From the NCBI GenBank assembly GCA_025454405.1, contig JALOON010000004.1:26224-90223 (forward strand): a stretch of 64,000 nucleotides of DNA. The letters run 5' to 3'. Under the pieces are notes generated by a model. That model was not told the origin of the DNA. It worked only from the letters and a program-made list of their open reading frames with translations, and did not search any database. Made by a program: the position numbers and the translations under genes. Source of the stretch: Oscillatoriaceae cyanobacterium Prado104. Its GTDB lineage: Bacteria > Cyanobacteriota > Cyanobacteriia > Cyanobacteriales > Microcoleaceae. Every line of letters begins with the position of its first letter. Position 1 is the first letter of the stretch. Positions 35,980-44,999 of the stretch are shown here, in pieces.

Positions 35980-36726
35980 TTACTGATTGGCAACTGCCGT
36001 ATATAGTAGATAGTTTACCTCATTTGACAGCCAATTATTAAACAAATTTTGCAGTATTTCGTTATGCCTTTCCGGGGTTAATTCAGCAGGAATAAACTTT
36101 TCCACGACAAACAAATGATATCCCCGATCGCTCTTTATGGGACGGATTACCTCTCCCGGCTTAGCGCTAAAAACAGCAGCCGCGATATCCGGTGTTAAAT
36201 TCCAGCGGTAAAGCGTACCTTCGCAACCGCACAAATGGCGGCGGTGTTCGTCAATATCGTAAATGTGCGCCGCGTCAAAAAAACTGATTTCGCATTCTTG
36301 AATTTGATAGTAAAGTTCTTGGGCAAGTTCTGCCTGGGAAACAATGATTTGATAAAGTACAATTCGATCGAATTGCAGTTTGTTTTGAATAAAAACCTTT
36401 TCTACATCTTTAGCAAACAGATGTGCGGCAAGTTTTTGAGCCAGCAGCCGATCGCGAATTCCCGCTTCTAAATCTTCTATAGTAATCATCTGATCGGCCA
36501 ACCAAGCAATTGTAGCTGCTGCTTTCTCCAAACGTTGTTCGCGGCGCAGCCGATCTCCCTCTGCTTGAATTTCTTCAGGAGTTACATCTAATTCATGTTC
36601 CGCTGCCGCTTTTTCAATAACTTTTTTCTGCAATACTCTTTGACAAGTTTGCTTAAATTGCAATTCTTGCTTGAGCAACTCAATAATTTCTTGTGACTCG
36701 ATCGCGGGTCGATAAGCATCATTCAT
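35980..36726 (-). CDS. Parvulin/SurA-like peptidyl-prolyl isomerase
   Basis: A 248-residue protein without a signal peptide. The N-terminal half is helical like a SurA chaperone domain (IIELLKQELQFKQTCQRVLQ, ITIEDLEAGIRDRLLAQKLA). The PpiC-like domain covers about 120-215 (YQIIVSQAELAQELYYQIQE, LTPDIAAAVFSAKPGEVIRP, SDRGYHLFVVEKF). Foldases of this type are often encoded beside type I secretion or double-glycine peptide genes in cyanobacteria. It follows the RTX-like gene on the same strand, so it may assist folding or export of that cargo. Confidence 0.82.
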   Translation of the reverse strand: MNDAYRPAIESQEIIELLKQELQFKQTCQRVLQKKVIEKAAAEHELDVTPEEIQAEGDRLRREQRLEKAAATIAWLADQMITIEDLEAGIRDRLLAQKLAAHLFAKDVEKVFIQNKLQFDRIVLYQIIVSQAELAQELYYQIQECEISFFDAAHIYDIDEHRRHLCGCEGTLYRWNLTPDIAAAVFSAKPGEVIRPIKSDRGYHLFVVEKFIPAELTPERHNEILQNLFNNWLSNEVNYLLYTAVANQ

Positions 36727-36845
36727 CTTTCTACCTCAACTTAGCAACAATATAATTTATCGACCTTACCTCAAATACTAAAAATCACAATAACGACAGG
36801 TTTAACCTGTCGCTTTCATGATGTTTTATGTGGGCTTAATTCAAT

Positions 36846-38711
36846 TTAAAGCTGATTTGGTAAAGTAACAAAATCAGCAGCAGTCAAAATTGTGGTTCCC
36901 GCAGGACTAACCGTTCCCAAAACAACAGCTAAAATGCGATCGCCGCTGTTGGAACTAAATTTAATTAAAGTGGCGTCAGCTTGACCGTTACCGTTAGTAT
37001 CAAATACTTGCAGCACGACATCGGTTGCTGACAATCCTCCAATCAACCCAATTTTATCGCCCTGAGCTGCATTGAAATCAACAATTGTATCTGCCAGCAG
37101 TGGATTGTCTGCAGGGCTTGCTGTCTCGACTATCAGTGCAAACGTATCAGCACCGTTACCTCCAATTAATTTATCCGTGCCGAAGTCGCCGCAAAGAAAA
37201 TCGTCGCCGTTACCACCAATCAGCAAATCGTAACCTTTACCACCTCGCAAAGTGTCGTTGCCATCGCTGCCGTCGAGAATGTCGTTACCTTTATTTCCTG
37301 TGACTTTATCGTCACCATCTCCGGCAAAAACTATATCGAACCCGCTGTTGCAACTAATTACATCGCTATTGTTAGTACCGCGCCACTGTTCGCCGCCACT
37401 GCTGTCGTAGGTGACAGTTAACAGCCGCAACTCTTCTATTTTGTTCCTTGCAAAAGCGATTGGGTCTTCAAAATTGTTGTTGTCATTATTGTTTGCAGGA
37501 TTGTTTGGAGGGGCGATCGTCCCCACTGTATTATTATCATTTGCTGGTGCAGAATTATTGTTATCTGCTGGTGCAGAAGTTGCCGTGCTGCTGCTGCCAG
37601 TACCCGTACTATCTGCATAGGAATTAGCAGAACTGGAATTGCTGTTAGTCCCGCCACCCGTCGCGCTGCTGTTGCTGGCGGCACCGCTACTATCCGCATA
37701 GGAATTAGCGGAACTGGAACTGCTGTCAGTATCATCATCTCCAGTTACCGAATTGCCAGTCCCCGAATTAGATGTCGCACTGCTATTGTCTGAGGGCGTT
37801 GGCGTTGGTGTTGGTGAGGGAGAAGTTGCTGAAGCGTTGCTGGTGTTAGTAACGCCACTATTGTCTGCGATCGTACCGGAACTAGAGCTGCTAGAACTGC
37901 TGCTATCACTGGTAATTTCTGAGGGTGCCGGTGCTGGTGTTGGTGTTGGTGTTGGCGCTGGTGTTGGCGCTAGCGCTGGCGCTGGCGTTGGTGAAGGGGA
38001 AGTTACTGAAGCATTGCTGGTGTTAGTAACGCCACTATTGTCTGCGATCGTACCAGAACTACTGGAACTGCTACTGCTGCTACTCGTACTTTCTGATGGT
38101 GCGGGCGCGGGCGTAGGGGCCGGCGCGGGCGTAGGGGCCGGCGCGGGTGCGGGTGTAGGGGCCGGCGCGGGTGCGGGTGTAGGGGCCGGCGCGGGTGCGG
38201 GTGTAGGAGTTGGCGCGGGCGTAGGGGCCGGTGCGGGCGCGGGTGTAGGGGCTGGCGCGGGCGTAGGGGCCGACGCGGGTGCGGGCGTAGGGGCTGTTAC
38301 TGGCGCAGGTGTTGGCGTTGCAGCCGGTGCTGTAGCTGTAGCGTTGGTTGCGGGAGAATTGCCTGATGTAGCTGTAGCTGTAGCGCTACCGCTGCTGGAT
38401 GTGGCCCCAGGAGTATAAGCAGTTTGAGTGCTGTGGCTGGTTCCGGTTGGGGAGTTGGCTGTCGCGCTGCTGGTACTGCCCGCACCGCTATCATCTGCGA
38501 AAGAACTAGATTTGCTGGAACTGCTGCTGCCTCCAGAACCCGCACTGGGAGCCGTAATTGCAAGATTGTTGGTAGTTGGCGCTGATGCAAAAGATGGCGA
38601 GAAAGTTTCGCTGTTGGTGTCACCAGTACCGCCTGCTAACAAGCTTGATTCGCTTGGACTGCTGCTACTGACCGGGATGGCAGGAGGAGCAAATGCGTCT
38701 GATTGAGGCAT
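36846..38711 (-). CDS. RTX-like secreted protein with Pro-Ala and Ser-rich tracts
   Basis: A 621-residue, very low-complexity protein. Residues about 1-115 are Ser/Thr-rich; about 125-210 is a tract of PAPAPTPAP units, with more Pro/Ala and poly-Ser stretches up to about 410. At about 440-530 are calcium-binding nonapeptide repeats ([49 protein letters not shown]). The end ([14 protein letters not shown]) has the look of an uncleaved type I secretion signal. Probably an extracellular, wall-like linker protein. The coding DNA has GC-rich tandem repeats at 38090-38300. Confidence 0.85.
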   Translation of the reverse strand: MPQSDAFAPPAIPVSSSSPSESSLLAGGTGDTNSETFSPSFASAPTTNNLAITAPSAGSGGSSSSSKSSSFADDSGAGSTSSATANSPTGTSHSTQTAYTPGATSSSGSATATATSGNSPATNATATAPAATPTPAPVTAPTPAPASAPTPAPAPTPAPAPAPTPAPTPTPAPAPAPTPAPAPAPTPAPAPAPTPAPAPTPAPAPSESTSSSSSSSSSSGTIADNSGVTNTSNASVTSPSPTPAPALAPTPAPTPTPTPAPAPSEITSDSSSSSSSSSGTIADNSGVTNTSNASATSPSPTPTPTPSDNSSATSNSGTGNSVTGDDDTDSSSSSANSYADSSGAASNSSATGGGTNSNSSSANSYADSTGTGSSSTATSAPADNNNSAPANDNNTVGTIAPPNNPANNNDNNNFEDPIAFARNKIEELRLLTVTYDSSGGEQWRGTNNSDVISCNSGFDIVFAGDGDDKVTGNKGNDILDGSDGNDTLRGGKGYDLLIGGNGDDFLCGDFGTDKLIGGNGADTFALIVETASPADNPLLADTIVDFNAAQGDKIGLIGGLSATDVVLQVFDTNGNGQADATLIKFSSNSGDRILAVVLGTVSPAGTTILTAADFVTLPNQL

Positions 38712-38783
38712 CGCTGTTAATCTCCTTAGAACGTATGTTGCACTAAATCATCAATTAAATATTCGCTTCTTCCTTTTGGGCGC

Positions 38784-39038
38784 TTATTTGGAGAATTTTT
38801 GAGGGAATTTGGGAAAAGATGGGGGATTGTAGGCGAAGGCAAAACTTACACCGCCACCAAAGGCGAAGGAGCCTCCGTAAGGTGTAGATTTGGCAAAAGA
38901 TTCAGCACTAGCAAATGTATAAGTTACTTGACCGTTTGCCGAACTGGAAACATCAATACTAACTGAAGCGGAACCGCCTTCTAAATAATCAGAACATACA
39001 GACAATTGTTGCAGGTAATTTAAGTCAGAAATAATCAT
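38784..39038 (-). CDS. Double-glycine-leader peptide, 84 residues
   Basis: The ATG follows GTAGGAG. The leader MIISDLNYLQQLSVCSDYLE ends in Gly21-Gly22, the cut site of C39-peptidase transporters. The mature part is Ser-, Gly- and Phe-rich (SASVSIDVSSSANGQVTYTF, ending PPSFPKFPQKFSK). The leader matches the two peptides upstream, while the mature part is different. A bacteriocin-like or structural secreted peptide is possible; function unknown. Confidence 0.8.
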   Translation of the reverse strand: MIISDLNYLQQLSVCSDYLEGGSASVSIDVSSSANGQVTYTFASAESFAKSTPYGGSFAFGGGVSFAFAYNPPSFPKFPQKFSK

Positions 39039-39263
39039 TTTTACTGCTCCTACTTTCCACGATATTTCGGCGATCGCTCTCAGGGATTTGTTGGCAGCGC
39101 TAAAAATCTATCTAGTCGCTAAATGCTGTTAAATTTATTTAATTTACAGCTTTGGGCGACTAGATAAAAATAGCTGGCAACCAACTTGAATGTCAGTATC
39201 GTCAAACTTGCAGTCAAGATAATGAAAATAGCTGAGAGTTGAGGCGATCGCACTTGCATTGAC

Positions 39264-39545
39264 TTAGTAGCCGGTCGCCGATAAGGAATAAGAACTGGAA
39301 CCGCTAAAGAAAGGATCTGTCACTGTGTAGGTAGCGCTCTTGGAAAAAGTATTGTAACCGTAGGCTTTGGCATCTGCACTGCCGACTGCTGTGTTACCTA
39401 AAATGAAGGCTGCGCTGAAGATACCGGAGCTGGCGTAGACGTTCACGTAATCGTATTGTTTGTGGCCGGGATAATAGTAGCTGCCACCTTCGAGAACGGT
39501 TGCTTCAGACAGGTTTTCGAGTAGTTCCAAGTCAGAAATATTCAT
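39264..39545 (-). CDS. Double-glycine-leader peptide, 93 residues (copy 1)
   Basis: The start is the ATG at 39545, which follows AGGAGAAAACC; the frame runs 26 codons further without support. Leader MNISDLELLENLSEATVLE then Gly20-Gly21. The mature peptide is Tyr-, Ser- and Ala-rich (SYYYPGHKQYDYVNVYASSG, then SADAKAYGYNTFSKSATYTV). It differs from the next copy at only about ten positions, so the pair arose by recent tandem duplication. Confidence 0.85.
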   Translation of the reverse strand: MNISDLELLENLSEATVLEGGSYYYPGHKQYDYVNVYASSGIFSAAFILGNTAVGSADAKAYGYNTFSKSATYTVTDPFFSGSSSYSLSATGY

Positions 39546-39680
39546 GGTTTTCTCCTGAGAGTAATTGCAAGGTTGTGAAACAAAGAATTTGTGGTTTACT
39601 CCCCGATAATTTTCAGAGTTCAACTTGGATCGGGGAGGATAAAAATAGCTGAGAGTTGAGTCGATCGCACCAGCATTAAC

Positions 39681-39962
39681 TTAGTAGCCGGTTGCCGATA
39701 AGGAATAAGAACTGGAACCGCTAAACCAAGGATCGGTCACTGTATAGGTAGCGCTCTTAGTGAAAGTATCGTAACCGTAGGCTTTGGCATCTGCACTGCC
39801 GACTGCCGTGTTACCTAAAATGAATGCCGCGCTGAAGATACCGGAGCTGGCGTAGACGTTCACGTAATCGTATTGTTTGTGGCCGGGATAATAGTAGCTG
39901 CCACCTTCGATATCGGTTGCTTCAGACAGATTTTCGACTAATTCCAAATCGGTAATATTCAT
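39681..39962 (-). CDS. Double-glycine-leader peptide, 93 residues (copy 2)
   Basis: The ATG follows AAAAGGAGAAAGTC. Leader MNITDLELVENLSEATDIE then Gly20-Gly21, followed by the mature part SYYYPGHKQYDYVNVYASSG and ending SGSSSYSLSATGY. It is the first gene of the cassette running through the other two peptides, the RTX-like gene and the foldase. The 300 bases upstream (about 39963-40290) hold no gene and probably carry the promoter. Confidence 0.85.
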   Translation of the reverse strand: MNITDLELVENLSEATDIEGGSYYYPGHKQYDYVNVYASSGIFSAAFILGNTAVGSADAKAYGYDTFTKSATYTVTDPWFSGSSSYSLSATGY

Positions 39963-40350
39963 GACTTTCTCCTTTTAATTGACTGTTGCTCGAAGCAGTT
40001 GTTTTCTTTCGATGTTCTCAATATATCCGGACTAATTTGAGCTGTGTTGCCAATTTGGCAGATTTGTTTGAAATTAAAATGTAAAGTTAAATTCATGAAT
40101 TATTGTGAAATTTGCTGGCAAATTTTTGGGCTATGCAGATAATTTGAAGCGCAAAAACCAGCCCCGCGTTGGAATTAAGTCGCGAGACTGGAATGAGATT
40201 GCAGCAATCTAAAAAGTTGCTTTTATTTGATTCGCAAATCAATTATTAAGTACGATCGAGCCATCGTGTTGCCAATTTGGCAGGTTTATTCGATTTTTGA
40301 TTTTCGATTTGATGGGATTGGCAATTCTACTCGTTACTACTCGTACTACT

Positions 40351-40652
40351 CGTTACCAGGCTCTGCCTGGTAATGCAGATCCGGAGGCTCTGCCTCCAGC
40401 GGCCCCAACACGCGAGGCAGAGCCTCGGGACATGGGTTCCCAGGCACAGCCTGGGAACCAGTTCTACTCGTTCTACTCGCTACTCGTTACCAGGCTCTGC
40501 CTGGTAATGCAGATCTGGAGGCTCTGCCTCCAGCGGCCCGAGTACGCGAGGCAGAGCCTCGGGACATGGGTTCCCAGGCACAGCCTGGGAACCAGTTAGA
40601 GGCACAGCCTGGGAACCAGTTACCAGTTAAGGCACAGCCTGGGAACCAGTTA
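40351..40652. repeat. Duplicated array of palindromes (TACCAGGCTCTGCCTGGTA type)
   Basis: Two nearly identical units of about 113-130 bases each contain TACCAGGCTCTGCCTGGTA, GGAGGCTCTGCCTCC, GAGGCAGAGCCTC and GGTTCCCAGGCACAGCCTGG. Two partial copies of the last hairpin follow (40600-40652). TACTCGT repeats lie before and between the units. This is a dispersed palindrome family with no gene. Confidence 0.85.
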
Positions 40653-40687
40653 AAGCCAGCGATCGATCGCGCAGTACCAGCAACAAA

Positions 40688-42001
40688 CTACAGCGTCAAA
40701 GACTGAGGATTCGTCTCGATCAACTTCGCTAAATCCTGCAAGAAAGACGCAGCGTCAGCACCGTAAATAATCCGGTGATCGCAAGTAATGTTAACCTGCA
40801 TTTGGCGCTTGACTCCCATCAAACCGTCCTCATTGGCAACTACCTGAGGGCGCGAAGAACCGATCGCCAAAATCGAACCTTGATTCGGCGGTAAAATCGC
40901 ATCAAACTTATCCACGCCAAACATTCCCAAATTGGAAACAGTAAAAGTTCCCGTACTGTATTCCTCCGGCTTCAACTGCTTGGTACGAGCCCGATCGACC
41001 AAATCCTTCCAACTGCGCGAGAGAGAATAGAGATCCAGGCGATCGGCATTTTGCAGCACCGGCGTAATCAAGCCGCCACCGTCCATCGCTACCGCGACAG
41101 CAACATTAATATCGGCGCAGTATTGAATTGCCGACTCCACATAACTAGCATTCAGCAGGGGATGTTTTTGTAAAGTTACTGCCACTGCTTTCGCCAGCAG
41201 CGCCGTCATCGTGACGCCTTTCGACTTAATTTGTTTGTAGAGTTTGTCCAGATTGTCAGTAGTAATTGTATAGCCGACGCGGAAACAAGGCACGCTCAAG
41301 CTGGCTTCCATATTCCGCACTACCGCATTTTGCAGCGCGTTCATCGGCACTGTTTGGCCTGCAACGGCTGCGACTGGGGCGGGGGCGGGCTTAGCCGGTG
41401 CGGGCTTGGCAGCAGCGGGCGCAGGGGCGGGCGCTGGGGCTGCTGGGGCAGGAATTGCAGAGACGATCGCGGGTTGCGGGACGGGTGCGGGTTGGGTTTT
41501 GCCCGCTGCAGCTTCCACATCCTCTGCGACGATCCTACCGTGAGGGCCCGAGCCTTTGATCGCATTCAAATCTACTTTCAGTTCCTTAGCCAGCTTGCGG
41601 GCGCGGGGAGAAACGATGCTGCGGCCGTTTTGGCGGCTGACATTTTGCTGCAAGCCCGGAGCTGAAGCTGTTGTTGCTTTGACGGGGGCGGCGGGAGCGG
41701 CAGCAGCAGCGGCGGGAGCGGCTGCGCCTGCTGCTTGCTGCTGGGCGGCAGCGATTTCGGCTTCTGTTTCCGCTACCAGGGCGATCGCGGCTCCCACTGG
41801 CGCAACTTCGCCCGCAGGTACGATAATTGTTGCTAAAAAGCCTTCGTAGAAAGATTCTACGTCCATGTCGGCTTTATCGGATTCAACCACTACGACAGTT
41901 TCGCCCTTTTCTACTTTGTCCCCGGCTGATTTAACCCAGGAAACAATCTTGCCCTCGGTCATGGTTGAACTGAGGGCCGGCATAAAAACTTCACGAATCA
42001 T
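40688..42001 (-). CDS. pdhC: Pyruvate dehydrogenase E2, dihydrolipoamide acetyltransferase
   Basis: A 437-residue enzyme that moves the acetyl group from lipoyl-lysine to CoA. Domains in order: lipoyl domain 1-77 with Lys in VVVESDKADMDVES (about 43); an Ala/Pro linker; E3-binding domain about 132-165 (SPRARKLAKELKVDLNAIKG); a second Ala/Pro linker; catalytic domain from about 215 with TGTFTVSNLGMFGVDKF and CDHRIIYGADAASFL near the end. The HRIIYGA form, with Tyr where many E2 enzymes have Asp, is the cyanobacterial/plastid type. Full length. Confidence 0.95.
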   Translation of the reverse strand: MIREVFMPALSSTMTEGKIVSWVKSAGDKVEKGETVVVVESDKADMDVESFYEGFLATIIVPAGEVAPVGAAIALVAETEAEIAAAQQQAAGAAAPAAAAAAPAAPVKATTASAPGLQQNVSRQNGRSIVSPRARKLAKELKVDLNAIKGSGPHGRIVAEDVEAAAGKTQPAPVPQPAIVSAIPAPAAPAPAPAPAAAKPAPAKPAPAPVAAVAGQTVPMNALQNAVVRNMEASLSVPCFRVGYTITTDNLDKLYKQIKSKGVTMTALLAKAVAVTLQKHPLLNASYVESAIQYCADINVAVAVAMDGGGLITPVLQNADRLDLYSLSRSWKDLVDRARTKQLKPEEYSTGTFTVSNLGMFGVDKFDAILPPNQGSILAIGSSRPQVVANEDGLMGVKRQMQVNITCDHRIIYGADAASFLQDLAKLIETNPQSLTL

Positions 42002-42157
42002 TTCTCACAAGTCCTGTTGAGTTGCTAATCGATGACAATTGACAGTTGACAGTTGACAGTTGGTCGGGAGTTTTGAGTTTTGAATTTTGAGTTTTGAGTT
42101 AAAAGTTCTTAATTCAAAACTCAAAACTTAAAACTCAGAACTTCCCTTTATTGAGTT

Positions 42158-42601
42158 TTAAATGTCGCCTCGAATTTCTTCGACAACGCCGTCGCGGAGG
42201 AGAATTTCTACTTGCATTTTTTGAATCAAGTTTTCTCCAAGCTCGACAGTGAAAGTACCGTCAATTTGACCTTGACTTACTTCCTGTTCCAGGTCTAGTA
42301 CCTGCACTTGCTGGAGTTGTTGCAGGCTTTGGTTTTTCTGTTCTAGCAGTTCGCTTTTCTTTTGATTCACCTGCACTTGAATGTTTTCTATTTGCTGTGT
42401 TACCTGCGGTCCGGGTGGTTGCAGGCTTTGGCGCTGGATTTCAGAAATCATCCGCTGCCCTTGCATTTCTAGCTGCTGCAACTGAGAATCTATCTGGTTG
42501 ATTTGGGCTTGAAGCTGCTGTTGAGCTTCTTCTTTCCAGCGAGGAGTAACGATGACTTTAACGTTGATCGATCGCCTTAAGAGTAATTGCGGGGTGGACA
42601 T
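42158..42601 (-). CDS. YlqD-like coiled-coil protein
   Basis: A 147-residue protein from the ATG at 42601 (MSTPQLLLRRSINVKVIVTP). The 18 codons before it only translate spacer repeats (CCCAATTCCCAAT). The middle is a Gln-rich coiled coil (about 20-105, with QINQIDSQLQQLEMQGQRM) and the end is a small beta part (GTFTVELGENLIQKMQVEIL). Similar short proteins in cyanobacteria are annotated as YlqD family; function unknown. Repeat-filled spacers lie on both sides (42030-42155 and 42610-42690). Confidence 0.75.
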   Translation of the reverse strand: MSTPQLLLRRSINVKVIVTPRWKEEAQQQLQAQINQIDSQLQQLEMQGQRMISEIQRQSLQPPGPQVTQQIENIQVQVNQKKSELLEQKNQSLQQLQQVQVLDLEQEVSQGQIDGTFTVELGENLIQKMQVEILLRDGVVEEIRGDI

Positions 42602-42777
42602 AAAGTTTTGCTTTGTCAATTGAGAATTGGGAATAGGGCATTGGGAATAGGACATTGGGAATTGGGCATTGGACGTGACTAACTGCTAGTTGCTCATGAT
42701 TTAAAAGCAATTAGCCGTCAGCTTCCAACTTGCAATCTCCTGTCGCTTGTCCCATTCCCCAAGGTCTGCGAATAGTT

Positions 42778-44718
42778 TCAAAACATCCCGTCAATCATAT
42801 CGCGGTAGTGTTCCGTCACAACCGGGCGCTTAATTTTCAGGGTTTGAGTCAACATTCCATTTTCCATCGAAAATGGCTCCTGAATCAGGCGGAACGGACC
42901 GATGCGATCGTCCGCGCGGTATCCGGGTCGATTTTGCACTTCGCGGTTTAATTCTTTGCGAAATAAGTCTTGAATTGCCTTGCTATTCCAGTCAATTTCG
43001 TGTATGGGAGGAGTTTGCTCTGCTGCCCATTTTTCCACGGCTTCGCGGTTGGGTACAATTAACGCGCCGACGGATTTTTGGTCTTGTCCGACTAGCATAA
43101 TTTGGTCGATGTAGGCGCTGCGGAGGCAGGCATCTTCGATCGGTTGGGGTTCGATGTTTTCGCCGTTGGTAAGGACGATCGTATCTTTTGCCCGCCCGGT
43201 CAAGAACAAATCGTTTCCGGGTGTCAGCAAGCCCAAATCGCCGGTGTCGAACCAGCCTTCGGGGTCGATCGCCTTTGAAGTAGCTTGGGGATTGAGATAG
43301 TAACCTTGCATGATTTGCGGCCCGCGGGCCAATACCAAACCGCGCTGGCCTGCGGGAAGTTGCTGTTTGGTTTCCGGGTCAACTATTTTAATTTCCGTAC
43401 CCGGAATCGGCTGTCCTGCGGAACCTTTGAGATTGTGCCACGGACGGCGGACGGTTAATACGGGGGCAGTTTCTGTCAAACCGTAGCCGACTAACAAGCC
43501 GATATTGGCGATTTCAAAGAAATTATCTATATGGGCTGCCAAAGAACCGCCGCCGCTGATTGCCCATTTAAAGCGGCCACCCGTAGCTTCGCGGACTTTT
43601 TGATAAACCAGTTTTTCCGCGAGGGCGTGGATGGGGAACAAGAGAATGCTTTTAATGCGGGCGATGAGTTTTTCGGAATCGGAAGCAGGTTTTAAACTGA
43701 GAGTTAAACCTTGAAAAATGCGGCGCGCTTCGATGTATTGTTGGCTGGCAGATAGCAGGAAATTCACCAGTTTTTGTTTGTTGGCCGGCTGTTCCCGAAA
43801 TTGCTTTTGTACTGCCTCGTAAATCGATTCCCAGATGCGCGGAACGCTGACCATGTACTGGGGTTTGCAGGTTTTAAAATCTTGCTTGAAATAGCGAATG
43901 CTGGTGTAAATTTGCGTGCATCCTTGGGAAAGCAAGAAGTATTCCACAGTGCGTTCGTAGGCGTGCCAACTGGGGAGGATGCTGAGGACGCGATCGCCAC
44001 CTTCGGGCTGCAGAATCGTGCCAAAAGTTGTGAGTTGGTGCAACAAATTGCCGTGGGTGAGGATAACGCCTTTGGGTTTGCCGGTAGTGCCGCTGGTGTA
44101 GAGGAGGGTGGCGAGGGTTTGAGGGTTGTGGTTTGTTGGTTTGAGGGGGCGGTTTGCCCCAGCAGCCATAACTTGAGAAAAATTGACTGTTTTTATTAAA
44201 GTTTGGTCGGTTTCCGGTGTTTCGTCGGAGAGGAGGACGATCAGTTGAATTGGCAAATCGGAGAGGCGGTGTTGCAGTTTTTTCAATAACGCCAGATTTT
44301 CGACTGCCAGGGCGGTACTGCCGCTGTCTTGGATGATGTAAAGGAGTTCTTCGGGGTCGGCGGTAGCGCCTCTAACGGCGTTGGCGGCACCGGCTGTCAT
44401 GATACCTTGGTCGGCTATCAGCCAGCGGGGGCTGTTGTCGGCGAAGAGGGCGACGCGGGGAGGGACGGCTTCTTCGGGATTTGGTTCGATACCGAGGGCT
44501 TGGAGGCCGGCGGCGAATTGCTGGATTTGCTGGTAGAGGTCGGTGTAGGTGAATTTGATTTCCGGTTCGCTGTGGGGGTCGTGGAGGGCTAGGGTGTCGG
44601 GAAAGCGTTGTTTGACGATCGCCCAGATTTCAGGTATCGATCGAATGCCGCTATAATCGATCGTCCGGCTGAGGTTGGCGCGTTCGATCGGGGTCATTTG
44701 ATACTGCGTGTTGTTCAT
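42778..44718 (-). CDS. aas: Long-chain acyl-ACP synthetase / AMP-dependent ligase
   Basis: A 646-residue adenylate-forming enzyme that activates free fatty acids, in cyanobacteria mainly as acyl-ACP for recycling membrane lipids. P-loop TLLYTSGTTGKPKGVILTHG (about 207-226), LVGYGLTETAPVLTVRRPW (about 413), GEI-like GWFDTGDLGLLTPGNDLFLT (about 490) and the hinge GRAKDTIVLTNGENIEPQPI with the catalytic Lys region near the C-terminus. The length and the RGATADPEELLYIIQDSGST segment match cyanobacterial Aas. Confidence 0.93.
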   Translation of the reverse strand: MNNTQYQMTPIERANLSRTIDYSGIRSIPEIWAIVKQRFPDTLALHDPHSEPEIKFTYTDLYQQIQQFAAGLQALGIEPNPEEAVPPRVALFADNSPRWLIADQGIMTAGAANAVRGATADPEELLYIIQDSGSTALAVENLALLKKLQHRLSDLPIQLIVLLSDETPETDQTLIKTVNFSQVMAAGANRPLKPTNHNPQTLATLLYTSGTTGKPKGVILTHGNLLHQLTTFGTILQPEGGDRVLSILPSWHAYERTVEYFLLSQGCTQIYTSIRYFKQDFKTCKPQYMVSVPRIWESIYEAVQKQFREQPANKQKLVNFLLSASQQYIEARRIFQGLTLSLKPASDSEKLIARIKSILLFPIHALAEKLVYQKVREATGGRFKWAISGGGSLAAHIDNFFEIANIGLLVGYGLTETAPVLTVRRPWHNLKGSAGQPIPGTEIKIVDPETKQQLPAGQRGLVLARGPQIMQGYYLNPQATSKAIDPEGWFDTGDLGLLTPGNDLFLTGRAKDTIVLTNGENIEPQPIEDACLRSAYIDQIMLVGQDQKSVGALIVPNREAVEKWAAEQTPPIHEIDWNSKAIQDLFRKELNREVQNRPGYRADDRIGPFRLIQEPFSMENGMLTQTLKIKRPVVTEHYRDMIDGMF

Positions 44719-44877
44719 AGCTGTTTTTGGGATTTGTGTGAGTTTAAAGCGTTGTTTGTAAATCTATTATTAATTTATATCTGAAGGTGCGCGATCGAAC
44801 TCGGACAGTTTGCGTCCTGTCTGTACCTGAGATTATCTATGTTTGGCGATCTGTTATCTTTTCATTTATTGGGCTGA

Positions 44878-44958
44878 GGCAGAAACCGGGTTTTTGCCAA
44901 AATTCTCGCATCTTCGCTTTGGTCTTTGATTAAAAACCCGGTTTCTTTGATGTTTGAT
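44878..44958. repeat. Inverted repeat with AGAAACCGGGTTTT ends
   Basis: CAGAAACCGGGTTTTTGCC faces AAAAACCCGGTTTCTTTG across about 40 bases. Same family as the repeat at 21700-21765. It lies between the divergent aas and LRR genes. Confidence 0.75.
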
Positions 44959-44999
44959 GCGCAATTGTTCATTTAGCAATTAGAGTTACCCAAAAATAT

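Noticed and set aside
37753..38418. A 221-residue plus-strand protein of Gly/Ala/Val repeats
   Set aside because: It is the antisense reading of the Pro-Ala tract of the RTX-like gene; the composition is forced by the repeats and no ribosome site exists.
38784..39962. Nif11 or nitrile-hydratase-type leader peptides
   Set aside because: The leaders are only about 20 residues with a plain Gly-Gly site; those families have much longer leaders.
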